A DNA stretch of 64,000 nucleotides. It comes from Henricia sp. BOLD:AAB3569. Its lineage: Eukaryota > Echinodermata > Asteroidea > Spinulosida > Echinasteridae. Shown one piece after another: positions 43,767 through 51,669 of the stretch (position 1 is the first letter of the stretch; every line of letters starts with the position of its first letter). Location of the stretch: the NCBI GenBank assembly GCA_037783545.1, contig JBBELK010001195.1, positions 248,001 through 312,000 on the forward strand. Direction: 5' to 3'. Position numbers and translations under genes: made by a program. A model generated the notes under the pieces. That model was not told where the DNA came from. It saw nothing but the letters and a program-made list of their open reading frames with translations, and ran no database searches.

Positions 43767-45296
43767 ATGGAGAAACAAGTGCAGCAACCCGGTTCAGACT
43801 TTCTTCCAACCCTACCGACAGAGAATATAGCAGCAGGTGCTGCGCATGGCATTGAGGAAGAACAGTACCCAGATGTCGAGGCGGAAAACCTTTGGTCAAG
43901 GTTTAGACAACTTCAGGAGCGACTGGACGCACTTGAGGCACGTGAAGCCAAACCCAAGGGTCAAGGAGACGACCTTGGAGGAGAAAGTGGACGGGAACCA
44001 CAATTGATAAGCTTTATTGAGCCTGAAGAGGAAGTCCGTGATAGCTTGGTGTCAATGTCAACGCCTAGTAGTAGGCGCGGCGGGCCAACACTGAAAACCA
44101 GAACCAAGTACTCCACGCCATCATCTTCGCTACTCGTACCTGTGAATACGCCGATGACATCTTCGTTATTGACGGAATCACCTAAACAGGACTCCATGAG
44201 TAAAGACGACATCACTAGAGGTTGGTCAATGGGGAGAAACTTTTCGACCAGCGCAGAAAAAGGAGCAGTGGAACTTGATAGAAGAGTGTGCAGCGAGACG
44301 GGGACAGGCGCATACATGCCGGAGCCAGTCATCAGGGAAAAGACTCGTTCCAGTACAGAGCTAAGACGACCTAATATTGTGCCGGACCGTTACAATGGCA
44401 AGACTGCATGGAGGGATTTTTCGCAACTTTTTGAGGCGTGCAAGTCAGCAAATCAATGGACTGACGAGCAGGCCAAAACATTTTTGGCGGCAAGTCTGCA
44501 GGGGGCGGCGGTGAAGGTGCTATCAAGTGGCCCCCATGGTAGCCAATCGATGACCTACAGTGAGCTGAAAGGAAGGTTGGAGAGACGATTTGGTCCCGGC
44601 CAATTATCGGAGAATCACCTAATGGAACTGCGGTGCAGGCGACAAGGTCCTAAGGAAACACTGCGGGAGCTGGGTCAGGCAATTAGAGAGCTAGCTTTAC
44701 TCGCATACCCTGATATAGCGGATGAAGGCAAAGACAGGCTAGCGAGAGGACATTTTATGGATGCCATAGAAAGTCAAGCAATTCGCGAGGGCATTTTCCG
44801 AGCCCAGCCAAAGACACTCGATGAAGCCATGAGGGCAGCGATGGCCACTGAGAGTTTCCTGAAGGTTGAGCAACAAAGGAGTGGTCACTATCCAAAGCAC
44901 GCTCGCGTTTTAGACGTGGAAAGTGTTTCTTCCATGGAAGGACTGGAGCGCTTAATGCAGCAGAGTTTGGAGCAATTGACACAGATCACACAAAAAGCTC
45001 AAGAGGAGACAAGAGCGTTGGTGACGAAACTGATGCAAGAGAAAACTACCGCCGAAAATAGCCATCGGCCAACGAAGGTCGAAGTTGCTCAAAGTGGAGC
45101 ATACAAGAAGCGACCTAGGGAGGACATTGTGTGTTTTAGGTGCCAGAAAAAGGGACACTTCGCCCGTGAGTGCAGAGGCCGGCCGGTCAGTAGTCCTGTA
45201 CAGGGAAACGAGATGCAGCTGACCCCGAGGCCCGGGGGAAAGCTGACGGGAGAAAAGGGCCATATGACCGTTGGCAACGATACCGCCGACCATTAA
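43767..45296 (+). CDS. gag: Gag polyprotein of the gypsy element
   Basis: Forms the particle that packages the element RNA. The 509-residue frame starts at an ATG in good context (GACATGG). Residues 42-62 (LWSRFRQLQERLDALEAREAK) look like a short coiled coil. Residues 85-200 are Ser/Thr-rich and probably disordered. A retrotransposon gag domain covers about 205-370 (ending in EAMRAAMATESFLKVEQ). A CCHC zinc knuckle lies at 456-469 (C-x2-C-x4-H-x4-C, VCFRCQKKGHFAREC). The stop is at 45294-45296. Its last about 100 bases overlap the pol frame, which lies in the -1 frame and is reached by a slippery site at 45203-45209. A KKRPRED basic patch precedes the knuckle. Confidence 0.93.
   Translation: MEKQVQQPGSDFLPTLPTENIAAGAAHGIEEEQYPDVEAENLWSRFRQLQERLDALEAREAKPKGQGDDLGGESGREPQLISFIEPEEEVRDSLVSMSTPSSRRGGPTLKTRTKYSTPSSSLLVPVNTPMTSSLLTESPKQDSMSKDDITRGWSMGRNFSTSAEKGAVELDRRVCSETGTGAYMPEPVIREKTRSSTELRRPNIVPDRYNGKTAWRDFSQLFEACKSANQWTDEQAKTFLAASLQGAAVKVLSSGPHGSQSMTYSELKGRLERRFGPGQLSENHLMELRCRRQGPKETLRELGQAIRELALLAYPDIADEGKDRLARGHFMDAIESQAIREGIFRAQPKTLDEAMRAAMATESFLKVEQQRSGHYPKHARVLDVESVSSMEGLERLMQQSLEQLTQITQKAQEETRALVTKLMQEKTTAENSHRPTKVEVAQSGAYKKRPREDIVCFRCQKKGHFARECRGRPVSSPVQGNEMQLTPRPGGKLTGEKGHMTVGNDTADH
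45203..45245 (+). promoter_or_regulatory. -1 ribosomal frameshift signal (gag to pol)
   Basis: GGGAAAC at 45203-45209 is in the correct phase with gag codons (G GGA AAC), a canonical X XXY YYZ heptamer. After a 6-base spacer a stem-loop follows: CAGCT (45216-45220) with AGCTG (45241-45245), and CCCCG (45223-45227) with CGGGG (45233-45237), loop AGGCC. The pol frame is open from 45194, just upstream of this heptamer, and runs on to the pol stop. A second in-phase heptamer G GGA AAG occurs at 45236-45242, inside the stem. Confidence 0.82.
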
Positions 45297-48200
45297 CTAC
45301 CAACTCGAAGGTGACGACAGAAAGGGTGAAAAGAGGCATGTTTGTACCTGCAATAGTTAGGGGACAACAGGTGAAGTTACTTGTCGATACTGGAGCGACA
45401 GACACATTTTTGTCGTCAACTGTGTATTACAAAATCTCGCCTGAAAATAGACCGCATCTTTCTCGTGAGGGATCACGCATCAATAACGCTGATGGTTCTC
45501 AAATAACGACCTTAGGAAGTGCGTGGGTAGAGGTACAAGTGGGGCGAACTACGCACCCAGTATATGCGACTTTTGGAAATCTGCAGTCTATGGACGGCAT
45601 CCTGGGTATGGATTTTTTATACTCAACTTGTGGGTCACTTGACTTCAGGAAGCTAGAACTGGTAATAAATGAAGAACGGGTAAAATGCAGCGACAACAGC
45701 GGCACAGCCTTTTGTGCAAGGATAACTATTCGACGAACCACCCGAGTACCACCCGGCCATGAGGCAATCTTAGAAGGGCGTATTACAGGGGAAGCGACGA
45801 CTCACGGCCTAGGACTTTTGGAACCGGTGGGCCGCAGTGAAATCACAGATCGAGGCATGATCGTCGCGAGAGCATTAGTCAATGCTGAGCAGGAGACGAT
45901 ACCAGTCCGTGTTTTCAACCCAGGCAAGAGGGAGTGTGTAGTCCGACGGGGCACGATGGCAGGATATCTTACGCCTGTAGGCGAGGAAGAGGTTCAAAGC
46001 ACACAAGGTGCGGAACTGCAGACTACCGATCGGCTGGATGTACCAGAACATCTTGTTGACTTGTTCAACCGATGTAAGACAGAGGTTGACCAGGAATTCT
46101 ACGGTCAAATCGCCGGATTATTGCGAGATTTCCAGGATGTTTTCTCCATGGGCGAGCGAGATATTGGTCACACGGACTGGGTCAAGCACCACATTAACAC
46201 CGGAGATGCTGCACCCATAAAACAGAGACCATGGAGATACCCTAGCGAGGAGCAAGCGGAGATAACCCGTCAGGTGAAGATCCTTCTTGAAGATGGCAGA
46301 ATTGAGCCATGTGATAGTCCCTGGTCAGCAAATGTAGTACTCGTAAAAAAGAAGGATGGGACCAAGAGGTTTTGTGTGGACTATCGGCGGCTAAATTCGC
46401 TTACGATCAAAGATGCGTACCCAATACCACGTATCGATGATTCTTTGGACGCCTTGGCAGGCGCAAAGTGGTTCTCCACTTTAGATCTAGCAGCAGGATA
46501 TTGGCAGGTGGAGATGGATGAAGAGGCACGACAGAAGTCGGCATTCGTGGTACGCGGAGGGCTGTACTGCTGGCGTGTTATGCCATTCGGCCTCTGCAAC
46601 GCACCTTCAACTTTCGAAAGATTGATGGAGCGAGTGCTGGCGGGCCTACAATGGGATATTCTATTAGTGTATCTCGATGACATCATCATCTTTGCCCAGA
46701 CGGTACCGGATGAGCTGAGCCGTTTGAGAGTGGTGTTCCAACGCCTGCGCAATGCTGGTTTAAAATTAAAGCCAAAGAAGTGTGAATTGTTCCAGAGGCA
46801 GGTTTTGTACCTAGGACACATTGTATCCGACCAAGGTGTTGCAACCGATCCCGATAAAGTAAGAGTAGTACAAGATTGGCCTACGCCTGCTACGGTCAAA
46901 GAAGTGCAAAGCTTTTTGGGCCTAGCGTCGTATTATCGACGGTTTGTTAGAGGCTTTGCTGATATCGCGCGACCGCTGCACAAACTCACCGAAAAAGGAA
47001 AGGAGTTCGTGTGGGACAACCATTGTGACAATGCGTTTCAGACATTGAAGGTGCACCTACTAAAGGCGCCTATATTGGCGTATCCCAGTCCTGAAGGAGA
47101 CTACATACTAGACACAGATGCAAGCAATGTTGGCATAGGCGCCGTCCTTTCACAGGTGGTCGATGGTCAGGAGAAGGTAATCGCCTACGGAAGTCGAGTG
47201 TTAAGTAAATCGGAGCGAAACTACTGCGTGACACGTAGGGAACTACTCGCCGTAGTAGTGTTTCTGAAACATTACCGATCTTACCTTTTCGGGAGGAGGG
47301 TTACAATCCGGACTGACCACGGATCTCTCCGTTGGCTCCTCAACTTTCGCGACCCGCAAGGACAGATTGCTCGTTGGTTGCAAGTAGTGAGCGAGTACGA
47401 TCTTACCATAGTTCATCGCGCCGGTAGGTCCCACGGGAATGCCGATGCACTTTCGCGTCGTCCTTGTCGTCAGTGTGGACGCGAAAATGAAGGTTTAGTA
47501 GGTGGCCAAGAAGAAAATGCGGAGGAGAAGACCAGGGAAAAGGAGTCGTCTACGGTACGGATAGTGACAGTTGAACCTACAGTAACACGTGAGTCGTTTG
47601 GAAAAGCCCAGCAGGATGACCGTACGCTAGGTTGGATCCTGAGGACAAAGAGTGAATCTGGCAACAGACCTGAATGGTCGGCGATATCACCAGCTTCGCC
47701 TGCAGTAAGAAATTACTGGTTGCTGTGGGACCAGCTTGAAGTCCGAAACGGTCTCCTGTGTAGGAGATGGGAATCTAATGATGGTCGCGTGATTAAGTAT
47801 CAGGTGATAGTGCCAGAGTCTCACCGCATAGACCTGGTACAGGAACTTCACGGTGGAGAGACGGGAGGTCATCTTGGTCAAAGAAAGACATTGGGGAAGG
47901 TGCGACAGCGCTTTTATTGGGTTGGGATGAGTGCTGATGTGAGATCGTTGGTAAGGCAATGCAACGAGTGCGCCACGAAGAAGTCGCCTTCCAAAACGAG
48001 GAGAGCACCGTTACAGCACTATGCTGTAGGCGCCCCAATGCACCGAGTGGCACTTGATGTTCTTGGACCCCTCCCTGAAACGGAGCGGGGTAATCGATAC
48101 TTATTGATCGTAGGGGATTACTTTAGCAAGTGGGTTGAAGCGTACCCAATCCCCGATCAGAAGGCAGAGACGGTGGCTCGAATATTGGTCTTCGAATTCG

Positions 48201-49159
48201 TGAGTAGATTCGGAGTTCCTATAGAGTTACATTCAGACCAAGGAAGAAACTTCGAATCACACGTGTTCCTTGAAGTATGCGACATTCTGGGAATTAGGAA
48301 GACAAGGACTACTCCCTATAACCCAAAGTCCGATGGCATGATTGAACGTTTCAACAGGACTTTATTGACTATGGTGTCAATCATGATTGATCCTTACAAG
48401 CGTCAGCGCGATTGGGATGAGAAAGTAGCGTTAGCTACATTTGCCTACCGTTCAACGCCTCATGAGTCGACAGGCGAGACACCTAACATGCTCATGTTAG
48501 GAAGAGAACTGTTCTTGCCATTAGATCTGACTACTCGTATTACAACGGGAGAAGAGGTGAACCATAAAACGGACTATGCGTTTCACCTACGAGAGGAGAT
48601 GCAGTTAGTCCACGAGCGAGCAAGGGAAGTTCTCAAGAATAGCGCTAGAAGACAGAGGAAATGTTACGATCGAAAAACAATGAAGACCACATTGGAAGCA
48701 GGCTCTTTTGTCTGGCTCCACAATCCAAGCAAGACAAAGGGTTTGTCACCTAAACTGCAAAGGCGGTGGGAAGGTCCTTACCTGATATGTCAAAAGTTGT
48801 CTGATGTCACCTACAGGATCCAGCGAAAACCCAGAGGCAAGCAGAAGGTTGTTCACTTCGATAGGCTCAAGCCCTATCAAGGTCCAGCACTGAAACCATG
48901 GACGGACAGTAGGACGGCTCAAGCACAGCCTGCTGCTGAAGCACAAGGAGCAGCGGGCATAATGGATCACGCTTCGTGTGGTGGCGCTAACACCGAAGTT
49001 GTCGAAGAGTCGCATGATGCTGTTGATGAACCACAGGCCGACGAGGAGGGGGCCAATGTTGCCGAAAAAGCAATAAATGTGAACCACGAATCGGTTGCCA
49101 CCCCTGTAATGAGACGAAACCCGCCAAGAAACAGGCGAAGGCCACTGCGCTATTTGTAG
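45209..49159 (+). CDS. pol: Pol polyprotein (protease, RT, RNase H, integrase)
   Basis: Replicates and integrates the element. It is made as a Gag-Pol fusion by -1 frameshifting. The frame is open from 45194 and its first possible separate start is a GTG at 45311, so no independent initiation is needed. Protease: LLVDTGATDTFLSS with DTGA at 45386-45397. RT: CVDYRRLNSLTIKDAYPIPR near 46375, FSTLDLAAGYWQVEMD near 46475, and YLDD at 46670-46681. RNase H: LDTDASNVGIGAVLSQ near 47110, then TRRELLAVVVFLKHYRSY near 47235. Integrase: an HHCC finger (HGGETGG near 47850, CNECATKK near 47965) and the catalytic triad Asp 48056, Asp 48236 and Glu 48344, with 35 residues between the last two. A GPY-like module (GPYLICQKLSDVTYRI) lies near 48775. 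No frameshift or premature stop. The clade within Ty3/gypsy is not decided. Confidence 0.95.
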   Translation, partial: RDAADPEARGKADGRKGPYDRWQRYRRPLTTNSKVTTERVKRGMFVPAIVRGQQVKLLVDTGATDTFLSSTVYYKISPENRPHLSREGSRINNADGSQITTLGSAWVEVQVGRTTHPVYATFGNLQSMDGILGMDFLYSTCGSLDFRKLELVINEERVKCSDNSGTAFCARITIRRTTRVPPGHEAILEGRITGEATTHGLGLLEPVGRSEITDRGMIVARALVNAEQETIPVRVFNPGKRECVVRRGTMAGYLTPVGEEEVQSTQGAELQTTDRLDVPEHLVDLFNRCKTEVDQEFYGQIAGLLRDFQDVFSMGERDIGHTDWVKHHINTGDAAPIKQRPWRYPSEEQAEITRQVKILLEDGRIEPCDSPWSANVVLVKKKDGTKRFCVDYRRLNSLTIKDAYPIPRIDDSLDALAGAKWFSTLDLAAGYWQVEMDEEARQKSAFVVRGGLYCWRVMPFGLCNAPSTFERLMERVLAGLQWDILLVYLDDIIIFAQTVPDELSRLRVVFQRLRNAGLKLKPKKCELFQRQVLYLGHIVSDQGVATDPDKVRVVQDWPTPATVKEVQSFLGLASYYRRFVRGFADIARPLHKLTEKGKEFVWDNHCDNAFQTLKVHLLKAPILAYPSPEGDYILDTDASNVGIGAVLSQVVDGQEKVIAYGSRVLSKSERNYCVTRRELLAVVVFLKHYRSYLFGRRVTIRTDHGSLRWLLNFRDPQGQIARWLQVVSEYDLTIVHRAGRSHGNADALSRRPCRQCGRENEGLVGGQEENAEEKTREKESSTVRIVTVEPTVTRESFGKAQQDDRTLGWILRTKSESGNRPEWSAISPASPAVRNYWLLWDQLEVRNGLLCRRWESNDGRVIKYQVIVPESHRIDLVQELHGGETGGHLGQRKTLGKVRQRFYWVGMSADVRSLVRQCNECATKKSPSKTRRAPLQHYAVGAPMHRVALDVLGPLPETERGNRYLLIVGDYFSKWVEAYPIPDQKAETVARILVFEFVSRFGVPIELHSDQGRNFESHVFLEVCDILGIRKTRTTPYNPKSDGMIERFNRTLLTMVSIMIDPYKRQRDWDEKVALATFAYRSTPHESTGETPNMLMLGRELFLPLDLTTRITTGEEVNHKTDYAFHLREEMQLVHERAREVLKNSARRQRKCYDRKTMKTTLEAGSFVWLHNPSKTKGLSPKLQRRWEGPYLICQKLSDVTYRIQRKPRGKQKVVHFDRLKPYQGPALKPWTDSRTAQAQPAAEAQGAAGIMDHASCGGANTEVVEESHDAVDEPQADEEGANVAEKAINVNHESVATPVMRRNPPRNRRRPLRYL

Positions 49160-49263
49160 AGTTGCAAGGGCAGAAATCTAATCAGGCTAGGGGAACACAG
49201 GCGGAGCATGTGTGAGTGACGAGAGTGTGTAGGGTTCCTAATTAGGCTGTAATTGTATACAGG

Positions 49264-49298
49264 TGCTAACGAGACATGGTTCTTTTCACTGTTGACAG
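49264..49298 (+). promoter_or_regulatory. Splice acceptor with branch point before the third ORF
   Basis: TGCTAAC (49264-49270) is a near-perfect branch-point word. A pyrimidine-rich stretch TTCTTTTCACTGTTGACAG ends in AG at 49297-49298, about 29 bases from the branch A. The next ATG (49308) opens the zinc-finger ORF in strong context (AACATGG). This is the arrangement used for spliced env messages in retroviruses. The partner donor could be the GTGAGT at 43278. Confidence 0.65.
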
Positions 49299-49307
49299 GA
49301 GGCAAAC

Positions 49308-50573
49308 ATGGGTCGGGATTCCCCATCGAAGAAGACCCCCTTGGACCTCCACGAGGCGAAAACCGTGGAATGTACGAAATGCCACAGTGTTTTCCTGCAC
49401 CGAAGGAGCCTAGACCGACACATGGCGGTGGAACATGGACCACGTGTGTTCTATTGGTGTCGCCAGTGTTCCCATAAGAACAATCGGCGAGATAATCTTT
49501 TGAGCCACTACAAGGACTGTCACCCATACTGCCTTGGTGAGGTGCAGAAGATTAAGGGGGAGTCCTACGAAGAGCGAGAGGAAAGGATGCGCGTCAAGAA
49601 TCGCACTCAGAACAAAGAGTCGTCAAAGGGAGCCAAATCAGGATCCAAGCGAGAATCTAAGACCCGCTCTGCTGGACGGAGCGAGGAACGGTCAGATGCC
49701 GCCGACACAAAGAAGCGTTTTCGAGACAAAAAAAAGGAAAAAGAAGAGGTGCCTAAGAAGCGACCTAAACAGGCACCATCATCGACAGTTTCGCGTGCTC
49801 CTGAGACGGAAGAGGAATCCGGAGCCACAAATGGTAACGACGAGCCTACAGAACCAACCACTGAAGATAAGGCACAGGAGGCGGAACCAGGGGAAAAGGC
49901 CACTGAAGTAAAAGTTGTTGAAACACCGGAAGTAGCTACAGAGTTGGAGATAGCAACCATCTTGGGTGATAGCGTGACAGGAGAGTACCCAGAACTAACT
50001 CTATCGCCTACGTCTTCGTTGATCATGGACTTAGAGGAGCCGCCAACGATGCCGTTGAGAGGAAAGCCACGAGGGTTACTGGAGATGATGCGGGAGACAA
50101 CAAGCAGTGATAAGCAGGAAACTTCGGCAGAGCAAACACAGAATGTTGCGAGCCCGTCCAGATCACCGCGATTGGATAAGCTATTGCCAGGACAGGCAGT
50201 CCACATCACAGAAATCAAGGAGACGTACCTGTACAGGGATGGAGACAAAACACTGCAAGTGGAGAAGAAACGGGAGTATGACATCGTCTACCTGAAACCC
50301 ATAAAGGTGACGGAGCCCACGGATAGCCAGTTGAGATCATACCCTGCCCAGAAGAAGCCAGGACGCCTATGCAGGTTGGTCAAGACCGATGGTGAATCAG
50401 CCGGACCACCATTTTCAGACGAGGATCTCGTCAATGCGATGATGGGTCGCATCACACGCGTGGTGGACACCCACACAAGAGAGGTATACCACGATGGCAG
50501 CAAAGTAACCAAGGACAAGGACCAGCGCATCTACGATGTTGACTTTGTGGCTGGAGTCTCCAAGTATTCTTAA
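49308..50573 (+). CDS. Third ORF: two-finger C2H2 protein of the gypsy element
   Basis: Function unknown; I do not recognise the whole protein. It has 421 residues and lies 148 bases after pol, in the usual env position. Two C2H2 fingers sit at residues 22-43 (C22, C25, H38, H43) and 51-72 (C51, C54, H67, H72), each C-x2-C-x12-H-x4-H. Residues 85-155 are highly charged with nuclear-localisation-like KKKEKEEVPKKRPK. 156-215 are acidic and low-complexity. The C-terminal third carries a repeated motif of about 33 residues (299-331 and 381-416) with Y-x-DG-x-K and a following YDV/YDI. No signal peptide or membrane segment is visible, so it is not an envelope protein. A nucleic-acid or chromatin-binding role, for example in targeting, silencing evasion or regulation of the element, is inference. 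Expression from a spliced message is suggested by the acceptor at 49298. Confidence 0.85.
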   Translation: MGRDSPSKKTPLDLHEAKTVECTKCHSVFLHRRSLDRHMAVEHGPRVFYWCRQCSHKNNRRDNLLSHYKDCHPYCLGEVQKIKGESYEEREERMRVKNRTQNKESSKGAKSGSKRESKTRSAGRSEERSDAADTKKRFRDKKKEKEEVPKKRPKQAPSSTVSRAPETEEESGATNGNDEPTEPTTEDKAQEAEPGEKATEVKVVETPEVATELEIATILGDSVTGEYPELTLSPTSSLIMDLEEPPTMPLRGKPRGLLEMMRETTSSDKQETSAEQTQNVASPSRSPRLDKLLPGQAVHITEIKETYLYRDGDKTLQVEKKREYDIVYLKPIKVTEPTDSQLRSYPAQKKPGRLCRLVKTDGESAGPPFSDEDLVNAMMGRITRVVDTHTREVYHDGSKVTKDKDQRIYDVDFVAGVSKYS

Positions 50574-50691
50574 ACACCTAAATAGGCCTGAGATTAATCG
50601 AACGTTGTTAACTCTTGCCAAACTTGTTGTAAAAGATAAGGACAGCAACCTTATTTGAAGAAAAAAGAAAACGTTTTTTAAAGCAGTTGTT

Positions 50692-50697
50692 AATAAA
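50692..50697 (+). terminator. AATAAA polyadenylation signal after the third ORF
   Basis: AATAAA about 120 bases after the stop codon at 50571-50573, followed by T-rich sequence. It could end a subgenomic transcript before the 3' LTR, or simply be chance. Confidence 0.3.
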
Positions 50698-50707
50698 GTT
50701 TTATTTT

Positions 50708-50822
50708 GTTTGTATAGAACCTAAGCAGGTGTGACCATTATATTATGTTTGTATAGAACCTAAGCAGGTGTGACCATTATATTATGTTTGTATAGAGCCT
50801 ATACAGGTCTGGATTTTATATG
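50708..50822 (+). repeat. 39-bp tandem repeat, nearly three copies
   Basis: GTTTGTATAGAACCTAAGCA starts units at 50708 and 50747. A partial, diverged third starts at 50786 (GAGCCTATACAGGTCTGG). It lies between the third ORF and the 3' LTR, where a transport or regulatory RNA element could sit. No clear polypurine tract is visible directly before the LTR at 50983. Confidence 0.8.
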
Positions 50823-50982
50823 TTGTATAAAAAAGAAAGAAACCTAGAAAATAAGCATTTGACCTTTTTTATCTTTCTAAATCCTTTTGAAGGTGGCAAT
50901 GCGCCTTCCCAGTATGTAAGTTTATAACTGTTCCTGGTTTTCAGTTTATAGGTAAAGGGACTGACCAAACTTGGGATGCGGC

Positions 50983-51669
50983 TGTGTAACGGAACGGTTA
51001 ATTATGCATAGGACTAGCGCAAGTCTAGTTGGTTGGTGCGCGTACCACTGTCTATTGTACAGCACGAGAGTTTCGTTGCTGGTTGGTTCCCGGCGCTAGT
51101 ATATAAGCGCGTATGCACGTGCGCTTGGCGGACTTTGCTCATGGGACTTTGCTTGTGAGAGTTAGCTGGCGGTACTGCGCTGGTGAGACATCTCTTTGAT
51201 TCACGTACGCTGCGAGTCGTGCTGCGAAGCAGTGAGGCCGTCCCCGGTGTAGTCAGTCTCCTCGGCCTGGGAATAAGTTCCGGTGAGTGGGATACTCATT
51301 CAGTACGGGGATTGAGCTGTTATAGAATTCTATCTGGAAACTGAGATTATCGCCTAAGTAGGTCACACCTTTATAGGACCAACCTTCCAGACCATTAAAA
51401 ACAAGTACTTAGAGTGAGCTGTTGAATACATGAGTCATTGACTAATTTCTTTAAGTGTAACCCCAATAGTTAGTTTGTGTATGCGCGCTTAAATGCGAGA
51501 GTGTGTTCCCTGAGCGCCTGGTGGTAGACTGCCCCGCAACGAGTTTGCGTCCCTGGCCTTCTTGTTAGACCGCTCGTAGGACGGCCGAGGCCCTACTTAG
51601 GGTACGTCCCTCTTCCCTTGTCGCCTGGAGAAGGCGAACGGCGGGCTGCTGGGGGAGAGAAACGCCACA
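50983..51669 (+). repeat. 3' LTR (687 bp)
   Basis: Same length and, on reading both through, the same sequence as 42978-43664. It carries TATATAAG at 51100-51107 and the GTGAGT donor. Sequence after 51669 (ATATAACAG) differs from the 5' flank. Confidence 0.95.

Larger units (their letters stand above)
42978..51669 (+). mobile_element. Full-length Ty3/gypsy LTR retrotransposon with an extra zinc-finger ORF
   Basis: An 8.7-kb element: LTR, tRNA-Leu primer site, gag, frameshift signal, pol (protease, RT, RNase H, integrase), a third ORF, 39-bp tandem repeats, LTR. The order RT-RNase H-integrase defines Ty3/gypsy. All three ORFs are intact and the two LTRs look identical, so insertion was recent. 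I see no target-site duplication: flanks are AAAAT at 42973-42977 and ATATA at 51670-51674. No chromodomain and no envelope-like protein are visible. Confidence 0.95.

Noticed and set aside
49308..50573. Third ORF as an envelope glycoprotein
   Set aside because: No signal peptide, transmembrane helix or cleavage-type motif; two C2H2 fingers and basic charged regions argue for a nuclear-type protein.
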